The position numbers were made by a program, and so were the translations under genes. From the IMG/VR virus record IMGVR_UViG_3300034418_010474, positions 1 through 36,933 of that record: a stretch of 36,933 nucleotides of DNA; one strand, written 5' to 3'. Every line of letters starts with the position of its first letter. The stretch's first letter is position 1. Positions 6,244 through 14,563 of this stretch are shown piece after piece. Source of the stretch: a virus. Below the pieces are notes generated by a model, which saw only the letters and a program-made list of their open reading frames with translations, did no database searches and was not told the DNA's origin.

Positions 6244-7631
6244 TGAGCAAGGCAACTGTATCTAAAAGAATATCGAATCAGCTTCTTAAAAAGTTATCCG
6301 CAGAGTACAATAAAGAAGTAAGAAAAGATGCCCAAAGTAAAAGACCTCAAATACTTCAGCTTTATGACTTAAATTTTATAAATGAAACTTTAGACCAATT
6401 TATTGAAAGAGGTAAGGGAAGTAAACAAATAAAGAATGTTAAAATTACAAAAAGTGATATAGATAAAGCCAGAAATATTGCAAAACGATACCAGTCAAAT
6501 TTTGTTCGTTCTAGAAAATATAAAGATGTCACTCAAACTTTAGAATTTGCTCATATTCAAGAAGTTTTACCCAATGTTGCAAAAGATATAGTCGAGGGAA
6601 AAAGTTTTATCATCTCTAGTTTTTCTACTACTGGAGCGATTAAAAAAGAAATAGTAGATTTTGTTCTTAAAGATAAAAGTAAATCACTAAGAGCGAGAGT
6701 AAAAGCAAAAATAGATAGAGGACATGGAGCCGCAGGAGGTACTGCAGTTTCTTCTTTGCAAATAGCTTCTGCAGCTTCTTTGGCTTCTTCTAAAGGTATA
6801 GATTTAGCTGCAGCCCCGGGTCTTGACGATTATTTAATTAATCAATTCACAGAATATGGAATTAGCTTAAAAAATATAGAAATAATAAAAGAAGTATTAG
6901 TCGAATATGAGTCTTTAGTAACTCCAAAAGGAGATTTAAAAGCAGAATATATTCCAATAATTACTTTTCAAGATTTTTATACAAATAGAGGAATAGATGC
7001 TAGGGAAGAAAAATTAATACTAGAAATTGTAAGAAAATTTTTTACTGAAACAATATCTGCGGATGCTCTTGTAAATATGCAAGGATCTAAAAGTTTAAAA
7101 GAGCAAATAGAGGCAGTAATAGCACTTCCTATTGTTAAAGTTGCTTTAAAAAATAAAAATGTAAAAAGTACTATTAAAAAAAGTACATCAGAGTCTGCGG
7201 GTAAAAAGAAAGCCCCTAGTAATACGTTGAATTCAGGAACTGCAGTTATTGCAGCAAAAAGAAAAGCTGCAAAAAAATCTTTTAGCAGAAAACCTGCTAA
7301 AGATACTCAAAGATCTATGTTTTCGATAATAGCAATGATTAATAGAAAATTGCCAACAACTGTAGAAAAAAACATGAAATATCCCACTCTAGAAAATAGA
7401 AGTGGAAGATTTGCAAATAGTGTTAGAGTATTAGATGTAATAGAAACACGAAAAGGCTTTCCTAGCTTTGGTTATACTTATGATAAAGAACCTTATCAAG
7501 TATTTGAAATGGGACGAGGAGCTCCCCCGTGGGCAACCCCTGACAGAGATCCAAGAAGTCTTATTGATAAATCTATCAGGGAAGTTGCAGCAGAAATGGC
7601 GTTAGGAAGATTTTATACTAGGAGACTATAG
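6243..7631 (+). CDS. Neck/tail-completion protein with long N-terminal extension
   Basis: Translation begins at a GTG that overlaps the preceding TAG. Of 462 residues, only the last 110 or so (from about MINRKLPTTVEKNMKYPTLE through VFEMGRGAPPWATPDRDP) resemble the HK97 gp10-like tail-completion proteins, which are normally 110-150 residues long. The first 330 residues are Lys-rich and mostly helical, contain a Gly/Ala/Ser stretch (KIDRGHGAAGGTAVSSLQIA near residues 156-175) and a Lys/Ser/Ala linker before the gp10-like part (about 310-350). I do not recognise this extension. The gene is strikingly AT-rich compared with the capsid gene. Position between connector and tail terminator supports a neck role; whether the extension is structural or enzymatic is unknown. 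Confidence 0.75.
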   Translation: MSKATVSKRISNQLLKKLSAEYNKEVRKDAQSKRPQILQLYDLNFINETLDQFIERGKGSKQIKNVKITKSDIDKARNIAKRYQSNFVRSRKYKDVTQTLEFAHIQEVLPNVAKDIVEGKSFIISSFSTTGAIKKEIVDFVLKDKSKSLRARVKAKIDRGHGAAGGTAVSSLQIASAASLASSKGIDLAAAPGLDDYLINQFTEYGISLKNIEIIKEVLVEYESLVTPKGDLKAEYIPIITFQDFYTNRGIDAREEKLILEIVRKFFTETISADALVNMQGSKSLKEQIEAVIALPIVKVALKNKNVKSTIKKSTSESAGKKKAPSNTLNSGTAVIAAKRKAAKKSFSRKPAKDTQRSMFSIIAMINRKLPTTVEKNMKYPTLENRSGRFANSVRVLDVIETRKGFPSFGYTYDKEPYQVFEMGRGAPPWATPDRDPRSLIDKSIREVAAEMALGRFYTRRL

Positions 7632-8089
7632 TGGCGGTAGATATAAGTAGACAATACACTAGCCGACGGTCTGCTATTACCAAAGCTTTAGCAGATAAAA
7701 TTGCAGAAATAGACGGTAGAGGTGTATACCATACTGCAGTTGCTGAAACCAGCTCTCGTCTTAAATTCTGGGATGAAGTTGAAGAATTTCCTGCTGTTCA
7801 TTTAAATGCAGGGTCCGAAACTCGGGAATACCAAGGCGGAGGCTATAAAGATAGATTTCTAAATATTACAATTCGATGTTATGTAAATCAAGAAGATGCA
7901 GTAGATGCTCTTGATGAGCTACTCGAAGATGTGGAAACAGTTTTAGAAAAAAATAGTAGATTTGCTTACTATGATAGAATGGGCTTAGAGCAAACTACTC
8001 AACAAATCACTATTATTAGTATTGATACTGATGAGGGTGTGTTAGAGCCTTTAGGAGTTGGAGAAATTCTTATTGAGGTTCGATACTAG
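7631..8089 (+). CDS. Tail terminator-like protein
   Basis: The 152-residue product is placed and sized like lambda gpU and the related tail-terminator family, the hexamer that caps the growing tail tube and binds the neck. It shows the typical pattern of an N-terminal helix (RRSAITKALADKIAEI), a strand with AVHLNAGSETREYQGGGYKD, the strand FLNITIRCYV, a long acidic helix (EDAVDALDELLEDVETVLEK) and a final strand ending in GEILIEVRY. It starts at a GTG overlapping the upstream stop. A leader of 62 bases separates it from the tail tube gene. Family assignment is from shape and order rather than a unique motif. Confidence 0.75.
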   Translation: MAVDISRQYTSRRSAITKALADKIAEIDGRGVYHTAVAETSSRLKFWDEVEEFPAVHLNAGSETREYQGGGYKDRFLNITIRCYVNQEDAVDALDELLEDVETVLEKNSRFAYYDRMGLEQTTQQITIISIDTDEGVLEPLGVGEILIEVRY

Positions 8090-8093
8090 AAAC

Positions 8094-8130
8094 GGCTGGC
8101 ACGAACAAACGTTCACGTCCAAGCCTTTTC
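8094..8130 (+). other. Imperfect hairpin before the tail tube gene
   Basis: GAAC (8103-8106) pairs with GTTC (8111-8114) around an AAAC loop, and GGCT (8094-8097) pairs with AGCC (8122-8125), with mismatches between, followed by TTTTC. It could be a weak terminator or a leader structure that stabilises the tube mRNA. A clear AGGAG ribosome-binding site follows at 8140-8144, seven bases before the ATG. Confidence 0.3.
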
Positions 8131-8151
8131 AAAGTTCATAGGAGATAAACT

Positions 8152-9726
8152 ATGGCTCAACAATTATACTTTAGTAGAGACTCAAAGCTCTATGTAGAGT
8201 TTGATAGTAAGTTGTGGGAAATTCCAGTATTAGATGGATTTAGCTTCTCGCAGTCTACTAATACCTCTGATATTACCCTTGCAGAAATGCAGGGCGCAGA
8301 TGGAATTAGTCGCCGAGGTCGTCGACTTTTTACGGACTCTCTTGCTCCGGCAGAATGGTCTTTTAGTACATATGTACGCCCTTTTTATACTGGCACAGAG
8401 CATCATGCAGTAGAAGAAGTTCTTTGGGGAATTATGGCAGGTGCAGATAAGTTTGGATCAGTTTCTTCAGCAGGATCAATTGATGCACTAACTCTTACAA
8501 CTGATACTGCAACAGATCGTACTCAAGGTACTTATCTTGTGGACGCCGCAGATACAACTTATAGCGGGACTTTGGGCACAGGTGCAACTTTTCAAATTTC
8601 TGTAAATGCTTCGGGTACAGCAAATGCAGTCCAAGTAGTCAGTGGTGGTACCGACTATACCGCTGCTGAGACTTTTACAGTTCCTGCTAGTCTTGTAGGT
8701 GATGGTACAGGTACCCTAACTGTAACAATTTCTACAGTTGATGCTGCTAGTAGTAATGCTTTTTATCGAAATCTAAATGTAGATGCAAATTCTGATTTTG
8801 ATGAGCTTGTTTCCATGCCTACAAATGCAAATAATACAATTAATTTTGGACAATCAAACAGAGCTGTACTTGCAACTTGTAATCTTTATTTTGTAATGGA
8901 AACAAGTACAACTAAACCAATGGTATATAAGCTCGTAAATGCCCAAATAAATGAAGCTTCAATTGATTTCGATGTAGATGGTATTGCTACAATTAACTGG
9001 TCAGGTTTTGCAAAAAATATTATAGATATGCAGTCAGCTGGGGATGTATTTGTACAATCTGGTACAAGTTTTGCAACTTCTAGAACAGCAGGAGATGTAA
9101 TCCTTGATAGCGCAGACGACCTTAAACTAGGTCTTTATACTGCGGCAACTTCAGGAGTTATGGCAATTGATGCAGGAGTTGACTCAACTGCAGCATTTAT
9201 TCGAAACCGTTTAACACAATGTATTGTAAATACTACAGATACTACTGCATTCCCTTCTGGAGATTATTATCTAACTCTTACCGGAGGAAATGTAACGGTT
9301 TCTAATAACATTACATATCTGGTACCTGAGGAATTAGGTAACGTAAACCTTCCGATTGAAGGTGTAACAGGCGGTCGAACAGTAACAGGCACCTTTAATT
9401 GTTATTTGACTCTTGATACTGCGGGTGCAGATAGAGGTTCTTCAGTTGATTTATTTAATGATATGACTACTGCGGGACAAGGTTTGGACAAGGTTGTAAA
9501 TGATTTCCAAGTTACTTTCCAAATTGGTGGTGCTGCTGCGGATGTTCCTCGTTTGTATATAAATATGCCGAAAGTCCATATTGATGTGCCGGTTCACTCA
9601 GTAGAAGATGTTATTTCTGTTGAAACTGGATTTGGTGCTTATACAGATGACTTTAATAAGGCAGATGAGCTTGTAATTACTTATTTCGGTGATACAGCTT
9701 CTGCAAATCAGCAATCCTATCCATAA
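8152..9726 (+). CDS. Major tail tube protein with inserted domains
   Basis: The 524-residue protein is the expected tail tube subunit. It follows the terminator-like gene, has a strong ribosome-binding site and a terminator behind it, and begins with a tube-like segment (KLWEIPVLDGFSFSQSTNTS, ITLAEMQG, LAPAEWSFSTYVRPF) that recurs in long-tailed phage tube proteins. It is two to three times the size of a minimal tube protein. Residues about 112-195 form a Gly/Thr-rich beta module (QGTY, TYSGTLGTG, SGGTDYTAAETFTVP) that breaks the tube fold and is also found in the L-like protein. A later Ser/Thr/Gly-rich part may be a surface domain. The C-terminal VPVHSVEDVISVETGF segment should return to the tube core. 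Confidence 0.85.
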   Translation: MAQQLYFSRDSKLYVEFDSKLWEIPVLDGFSFSQSTNTSDITLAEMQGADGISRRGRRLFTDSLAPAEWSFSTYVRPFYTGTEHHAVEEVLWGIMAGADKFGSVSSAGSIDALTLTTDTATDRTQGTYLVDAADTTYSGTLGTGATFQISVNASGTANAVQVVSGGTDYTAAETFTVPASLVGDGTGTLTVTISTVDAASSNAFYRNLNVDANSDFDELVSMPTNANNTINFGQSNRAVLATCNLYFVMETSTTKPMVYKLVNAQINEASIDFDVDGIATINWSGFAKNIIDMQSAGDVFVQSGTSFATSRTAGDVILDSADDLKLGLYTAATSGVMAIDAGVDSTAAFIRNRLTQCIVNTTDTTAFPSGDYYLTLTGGNVTVSNNITYLVPEELGNVNLPIEGVTGGRTVTGTFNCYLTLDTAGADRGSSVDLFNDMTTAGQGLDKVVNDFQVTFQIGGAAADVPRLYINMPKVHIDVPVHSVEDVISVETGFGAYTDDFNKADELVITYFGDTASANQQSYP

Positions 9727-9747
9727 TATAATACATAATACTTATTT

Positions 9748-9770
9748 AAACCCGCTTCGGCGGGTTTTTT
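9748..9770 (+). terminator. Intrinsic terminator after the tail tube gene
   Basis: AAACCCGC (9748-9755) pairs perfectly with GCGGGTTT (9760-9767) around a TTCG tetraloop, then a T run continues to 9770. This is a textbook strong terminator. It separates the head/tube transcript from the tail operon driven by P2 25 bases further on. Confidence 0.95.
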
Positions 9771-9794
9771 CTTTCCAGGTGTTAAAAATAATTC

Positions 9795-9823
9795 TTGACA
9801 TTTTTCCTGGCCTTCGATATAAT
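9795..9823 (+). promoter_or_regulatory. Promoter P2, perfect sigma70 consensus
   Basis: TTGACA (9795-9800) and TATAAT (9818-9823) are exactly 17 bases apart. The start of transcription near 9830 gives a leader of about 36 bases with AAGGA (9855-9859) ahead of the chaperone ATG. This promoter should drive the whole tail operon to about 26866. Confidence 0.92.
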
Positions 9824-9865
9824 ATGTGGTATAAATCAATAACAAATCTTTTTTAAGGAACAATT

Positions 9866-10294
9866 ATGACAGATAAGAAAGAGCCTATCTCTCTCGCGAG
9901 TCTTATGACTCCAAGTAAAACAGTATCAATTAACTTTCCTGGGTATGAAGGATTTACAGTTAATTTGTGCCATTTGGCTCGAGAAGAACTTTTAAATCTT
10001 CGAAAACGTTGTTTAAGTACGAAGTTTAACAGAAAAACAAGACAGCCTGAAGAAGAAATAGATGATGAAAAGTTTTTAGTAGAATATTGTGCTGCAGTAA
10101 TTAAAGGGTGGAAGGGTTTAAAATTTCGATACCTAGAAGAGCTTCTTTTGGTTGATGTTTCTAAGCTTGACCCCGATGATGAACTGCCTTTTACAAAAGA
10201 TAATGCAGAACTTCTTATGAAGAATGCAAATAATTTTGATACTTGGGTAACAGAAACAGTAGGTGATCTCGAAAATTTTACCAGCAACAAGTAG
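9866..10294 (+). CDS. Tail assembly chaperone, G-like product
   Basis: This is the unshifted product (142 residues), the equivalent of lambda gpG. It binds the tape measure protein before tube polymerisation and does not stay in the virion. The N-terminus (ISLASLMTPSKTVSINFPGY) and the helical body (CHLAREELLNLRKRCLS, FLVEYCAAVIKGWKGLKF) resemble known G-type chaperones, including the WKGLKF motif. The frame ends at TAG 10292-10294, shortly after a slippery heptamer that permits extension into the T frame. The length is very close to that of lambda gpG (about 140). Promoter P2 and AAGGA at 9855-9859 lie upstream. Confidence 0.88.
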   Translation: MTDKKEPISLASLMTPSKTVSINFPGYEGFTVNLCHLAREELLNLRKRCLSTKFNRKTRQPEEEIDDEKFLVEYCAAVIKGWKGLKFRYLEELLLVDVSKLDPDDELPFTKDNAELLMKNANNFDTWVTETVGDLENFTSNK

Positions 10295-10713
10295 AGGAAA
10301 TTCTTCGTCTACTTGAAAGATATGTAAAAGAATCATCTTCTAGTATAGATGTTGAACAGTACTTAAAAATTTGCGAACAATTAGGTCAAGAACCTGATCC
10401 ATCTAAAATGCCGCTCGATTCTTCTGATTTTCCAGAGGAAGTTCAAGTGGCATTTTTTGTATTTAGTCTCCTCTCAGATAAGTGGGATGGGATGTCAGGA
10501 ACCTATCTAGGAAAAGATTGGTCATCTTGTGAATATATTTTTAAACTACATAAAATAAGTAATAAAAAAGATATATTTTTTATTATGAAACTGTGGGAAG
10601 GAGTAGTTATGAAATATAGAGCAGAAGAAGCAGAGAGAAAACGTAAAGCAGAGGAGCGTAAGTCTAAATCTGCAGGAGGTGGAAAAAACTACACCCATAA
10701 TGTGCGCGGCTAA
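9866..10713 (+). CDS. GT-like chaperone made by -1 frameshift
   Basis: The -1 frame relative to G is open from 10267 to its TAA at 10711-10713 and has no credible start of its own; the only ATG, at 10408, is internal and has no ribosome-binding site. A slip at 10273-10279 joins 138 G residues to 144 T residues, with a junction reading ENF then YQQQVEEILRLLERY, for 282 residues in all. That matches the lambda gpGT arrangement in order, frame direction and size. The T part ends in a charged helix (KYRAEEAERKRKAEERK), as expected for the segment that recruits tube subunits. The stop overlaps the tape measure ATG by one base (TAATG). Confidence 0.88.
10273..10279 (+). promoter_or_regulatory. Slippery heptamer for -1 frameshifting
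   Basis: The sequence A AAT TTT, read in the G frame, fits the X XXY YYZ rule (AAA, TTT, T). After slipping, the tRNAs re-pair on AAA and TTT. It is 13 bases before the G stop codon and falls inside the overlap between the G frame and the open T frame (10267-10294). Confidence 0.8.
10288..10315 (+). promoter_or_regulatory. Frameshift-stimulating hairpin
   Basis: CAAGTAGA (10288-10295) pairs perfectly with TCTACTTG (10308-10315). After one G-G mismatch, GAA (10297-10299) pairs with TTC (10304-10306) around an ATTC loop. The stem begins eight bases after the slippery heptamer, the usual distance for a structure that stalls the ribosome on the slip site. Confidence 0.7.
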
Positions 10714-13700
10714 TGGCAAAAAATAAGGTAATGATCGATGTAATTGTAGACGATAAAGGTACTACAAAACGCGTTGCTGTTGATGCTAAAAAATTAGGTG
10801 CGGCACTAGATGATACCGCCCGATCTGCAATAAATACCGAAAAAAATGCAAAGGGATTGGCCGGTACTGCTTCTGCTGGTGCTAAAAACTTTTCTAAGAT
10901 GGCGCAAGGGATTACGGGAGGCATTGTTCCCGCATATGCTGCTTTTGCTGCACAAATTTTTGCCTTAACTGCTGCCTTTAACTTTCTGAAAAGAGCGGCA
11001 GATTTAGAGAATTTAAGACAATCACAAATTTCTTATGCTCAAACGACAGGTCAAGCAGTAAATACAATTACAGAAAGACTAAAGCAAGCCTCCCAAGGCA
11101 TGCTAGGTTTTAGAGAAGCTGCTCAATCGGCTGCGATCGGAGCTGCAAAAGGGTTTTCTTCTTCTCAACTAGAAAGATTAGCAGAGGGGTCTGTAAAGTT
11201 ATCCGCTCGTCTAGGTAGAAGCTATGAGGATACTTATGATCGTTTAGTACGAGGTATTTCAAAAGCAGAACCTGAACTTCTCGATGAATTAGGAATTACG
11301 CTAAGATTAGAAACAGCTACAAGAAGATACGCTCAATCTTTAGGAGTTAATCAAAAAGCTTTAACAGAAGCTCAACGAAGTCAAGCTGTTTATAATGAAG
11401 CACTTAGGCAGCTTAATCAACAAACAGTAGGGGCCCCAGCTTTAGCAAATCAATTTGAAGTACTTTTAAAAACTTTTGAAGAAATTGCACAAAATATTAC
11501 TTCAAAACTCTTACCTTTATTTACATCTTTAGCAGATTTTATAAATAAAAATGCAGATGCGGCTGCTGTTGCATTTGCTGCTCTTGGTACTCTTATACTT
11601 GTAAATATTGCAGGCTTAAAAGATGGAATTAAAGCTTCGTTAGTAAGTTTAGCAGGATTTGCTGGATCTAGTATTGGGCTCGTGGGTAAAACGGCTGCTT
11701 TAACAGGTAAAGTTGTAGGAACTGGACTAGAGCCTATAATTAAAGAAATAAAAGAAGCAGAGGATAAGTTGCTTGTAGCCGCAAAAGATTCTGCAGCTAA
11801 AGCACGGAATGCTGCAAAAACTCTTGTAAGCACTGGGGCAAAAAGTACAACTTTACAAAAAATTGCAGAAGGAATCGAAGTAACCCCTCAAGCCTTAGGT
11901 AAGTTAAGAAAAGATTTAGCAAGAGTTAAAAAAGAAATACAAGAAACAGGAGAAACAGCGTCTTCTGCATTTGCCGGAGCTACGGTGGACTCTATAGAAG
12001 CGGTAGAAAAAGAGTTAAAAACTCTTGGACGAACAAGTCTTACTACAGGGCAGAAAATTAAAAAGGCAATGGCAATCACTGCCGCTGGAGGAGTAAAGCT
12101 TCTTAGAGGAAGTGTAACACTTGCTTCCTATGCTTTTAAAGGGTTAGGAACTGCAGCTAAAGTGTCTGGCGGCGTAATTAATAAAGCCATGTCCTTGGCA
12201 ATGAAAGGAACTTTTATTCTTGCAGGAATACAAGCGGTATATGAATTATTTCAAAAATTGGCAGAAACACCTTTAACTTTTGTAGAGAATGTAGAAGCCA
12301 TTGCAGCTAAAGTTATAAAAATATTCGAAGGAATAATTAATTTTGTAATTGGAGGAATAAATAGAATTGGAGAAGCTTTACCAGATAGATTTAAATTTGA
12401 AGTAGATACGGTAGACTTATCTGATCTTGCTGCAAATGTTAAAAATGCTACAGACACCGTTCTCTCTTTCGCAGGTACTAGTAGAAAAGCTCTTGCAGAA
12501 AGAGAAGCCCAAAATAAAAAAGAGGCAGAAATTAAGAAAAAAATTGATGAACAAAATGAAGCTTTAAGAAGACAACAAGCTATTGTACAAGCATTAAATA
12601 AGGATTTAGGAATAGCGAAGTTAGAAACGATAGAGCAGAGAAGTCAATTTATAAATACCCAGAGTATAGAAAAGCAAATCGAAGCCTATTTAAATGCACG
12701 AAATCAACTTCAAGAAGCTCAAAAAAGGGCTCCTAACTTAACGGGCCGTGAAAAAGTTGAAAATTTATACGAGCAAATGAATGCAGAAGCAACTATTAAG
12801 ATGGCTCAAGAAAATATTCTTGGAGTTCTGGAGCTAGCCCCTAAGCTAAAAGAAACTATTTTGGAAAGCTTAGGTATTGCAACTTACGAAGAAGCTCTTA
12901 ATAATCCAGAAATCTTGAAAAAACTAGGAGAAATATTTGCAAAACAAGGCGAAGAAAGTGCAAGTTCATTTATTCGAGAGCTTTCAAGTATCAAAGATGG
13001 AGCAAACCAACTATTGCAAGATTTAGGAGGGGGAGATATAGTAGCTGCAAGAGATACACTACAAGCACGTCTTAATTCTATTAAAAATATGGCAGGAACC
13101 CTAGGGGAAGATGAATTAACAAGCACCGCCGCAGGAATCAAAGAATTAAAACAGCAGCTAGCAGATGGCGGTTATACAGAAGAAGCGGACAAACTTTTAG
13201 AAACTTTAAATAAACTGATAGATGCAAGAAATCGATTGGATGTAAAACAGGCAAATTTAAAGGTACAAAAAGTACAAACAGAACAGCTTCCGGGGGCCTT
13301 AAGAACTCAGGGAACTTTAGAAAACAATGCAACAGAAGCAGCTTTAAAATTAGAAGAAGCTCGACTAGCTTTATTAGAATATTCGGCAGTTTCAGCAAAT
13401 GAAAGACAAATCAGCGAAGAAGTTTTTCAAGATAATGTTAGAAAGCGAGCATTTGCAATTCAAGAAGCTATAGAAGCAAAACGAATCGCAGATAGAAATC
13501 TAAGCGAAATTGGACAATTAGGAAATGCAGTAAGTGACTCTTTAGCCTCAAGTATGCAAAGTGCTTTTGACGGACTTATTCAAGGAACTATGTCTGCAAA
13601 AGAAGCTTTTGCAAGTATGGCAAAAAGTATGTTGCAAGCAATTGCAAAGGTTATTGCAGAACTTCTTGTTGCAAAACTATTAACCGCAGCTCTTGGGGGT

Positions 13701-14108
13701 ACTTCTTTCGGAACTTTTTTAGGAATTCCTGCAAGAACCGGCGGTATATTTGAGCAAGATCCTTCAATGCGTTACGGCGGGGTTGCAGAAAAAGTACAAG
13801 CATATGCGGGAGGAGGAATTGCAAAAGGACGACAAGCAGGATATCCTGCAATTCTTCACGGTACAGAAGCAGTTGTACCTCTTCCTAATGGAAAAGAAAT
13901 TCCAGTACAAATGACTAAAGGATCCGGGAGCACTAACAACGTTGTAGTAAATGTAACTGTCGACTCAAATGGAAATGCGCAGCAAAATACTTCTGCCAAC
14001 CAACAACAAGGTGCAGGATTGGGTAAAGCTATAGCTATGGCTGTACAAAAAGAACTTCAAAATCAGAAACGGTCTGGGGGTATTCTTAGTCCGTATGGAG
14101 CAGCATAA
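10713..14108 (+). CDS. Tape measure protein
   Basis: The 1131-residue protein sets tail length and threads through the tube lumen. It has the expected layout: a charged N-terminus, hydrophobic segments near residues 66-95 (GIVPAYAAFAAQIFALTAAF) and 283-302 (AAAVAFAALGTLILVNIAGL), another near 485-515, long helical and coiled-coil stretches around 590-720 and 850-930, and a C-terminal region with SMQSAFDGLIQGTMSAKEAF followed by a Gly-rich part (YAGGGIAKGRQAGYPAILHG, then EAVVPLPNGKEIPV). That last pattern is common at the ends of phage tape measures. By the lambda rule of about 0.15 nm per residue, the tail would be roughly 170 nm. Start overlaps the T stop (TAATG); end overlaps the M-like gene in the same way. 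Confidence 0.95.
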   Translation: MAKNKVMIDVIVDDKGTTKRVAVDAKKLGAALDDTARSAINTEKNAKGLAGTASAGAKNFSKMAQGITGGIVPAYAAFAAQIFALTAAFNFLKRAADLENLRQSQISYAQTTGQAVNTITERLKQASQGMLGFREAAQSAAIGAAKGFSSSQLERLAEGSVKLSARLGRSYEDTYDRLVRGISKAEPELLDELGITLRLETATRRYAQSLGVNQKALTEAQRSQAVYNEALRQLNQQTVGAPALANQFEVLLKTFEEIAQNITSKLLPLFTSLADFINKNADAAAVAFAALGTLILVNIAGLKDGIKASLVSLAGFAGSSIGLVGKTAALTGKVVGTGLEPIIKEIKEAEDKLLVAAKDSAAKARNAAKTLVSTGAKSTTLQKIAEGIEVTPQALGKLRKDLARVKKEIQETGETASSAFAGATVDSIEAVEKELKTLGRTSLTTGQKIKKAMAITAAGGVKLLRGSVTLASYAFKGLGTAAKVSGGVINKAMSLAMKGTFILAGIQAVYELFQKLAETPLTFVENVEAIAAKVIKIFEGIINFVIGGINRIGEALPDRFKFEVDTVDLSDLAANVKNATDTVLSFAGTSRKALAEREAQNKKEAEIKKKIDEQNEALRRQQAIVQALNKDLGIAKLETIEQRSQFINTQSIEKQIEAYLNARNQLQEAQKRAPNLTGREKVENLYEQMNAEATIKMAQENILGVLELAPKLKETILESLGIATYEEALNNPEILKKLGEIFAKQGEESASSFIRELSSIKDGANQLLQDLGGGDIVAARDTLQARLNSIKNMAGTLGEDELTSTAAGIKELKQQLADGGYTEEADKLLETLNKLIDARNRLDVKQANLKVQKVQTEQLPGALRTQGTLENNATEAALKLEEARLALLEYSAVSANERQISEEVFQDNVRKRAFAIQEAIEAKRIADRNLSEIGQLGNAVSDSLASSMQSAFDGLIQGTMSAKEAFASMAKSMLQAIAKVIAELLVAKLLTAALGGTSFGTFLGIPARTGGIFEQDPSMRYGGVAEKVQAYAGGGIAKGRQAGYPAILHGTEAVVPLPNGKEIPVQMTKGSGSTNNVVVNVTVDSNGNAQQNTSANQQQGAGLGKAIAMAVQKELQNQKRSGGILSPYGAA

Positions 14109-14563
14109 TGGCTAAATATTATCAATTTACAATAGATTATACCGAGTTAAATACTCTTTTAGGTGCTAAAACTCCTGTTCGTACTAGTAGTGATAATTAT
14201 GTAATTACTGCAGATCGTGGGTTTTCTCGACAAGTTGCTTTTAATGTTTTAACAGCTAGTTTCGGTGACGGGTATGAGCAAAGAGCAGAAAATGGAATAA
14301 ATAGTAAGCAAGAACAAATTTCATTAACTTTTAATAATAGATACTATACAGAAGGTAATTTAATTGCTGCATTTTTTGATTTGAAAAAAGCATCAAATTT
14401 TTTACTAAAAGTTACAAATACAAAAGATGTAGAAAGTTCTTCACCCACTGATGTAGCAGAAGATATTCGTGTAGTCTGTGACGGCTATAATGTGGTATAT
14501 CCTACAGAAGACTTAATTTCAATTCAGACAACTTTACGAAGAGTGTATGAGCCTGCCGCATGA
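14108..14563 (+). CDS. Minor tail protein, lambda M-like
   Basis: The 151-residue product matches the phage minor tail protein family of lambda gpM, a tail-tip component. The diagnostic segment is the SFGDGYEQRAENGINSKQEQ run followed by ISLTFNNRYY near residues 56-85, after a beta strand VITADRGFSRQVAFNVL. The end carries the usual IQTTLRRVYEP strand. It sits exactly where M lies in lambda, between the tape measure and L. The ATG overlaps the tape measure TAA by one base, and its own end overlaps the L-like start by four bases (ATGA), so the tip genes are translated as a chain. Confidence 0.9.
   Translation: MAKYYQFTIDYTELNTLLGAKTPVRTSSDNYVITADRGFSRQVAFNVLTASFGDGYEQRAENGINSKQEQISLTFNNRYYTEGNLIAAFFDLKKASNFLLKVTNTKDVESSSPTDVAEDIRVVCDGYNVVYPTEDLISIQTTLRRVYEPAA

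Noticed and set aside
9853-10290. Reverse-strand open frame opposite the G chaperone
   Set aside because: It runs antisense across the promoter P2 leader and the G gene, is Ser/Phe/Arg-rich low-complexity sequence, and has no start signals.
10408-10713. Independent 101-residue gene starting at ATG 10408
   Set aside because: There is no ribosome-binding site, and the frame is open upstream to 10267, past the G stop. It is the T part of a -1 frameshift product.
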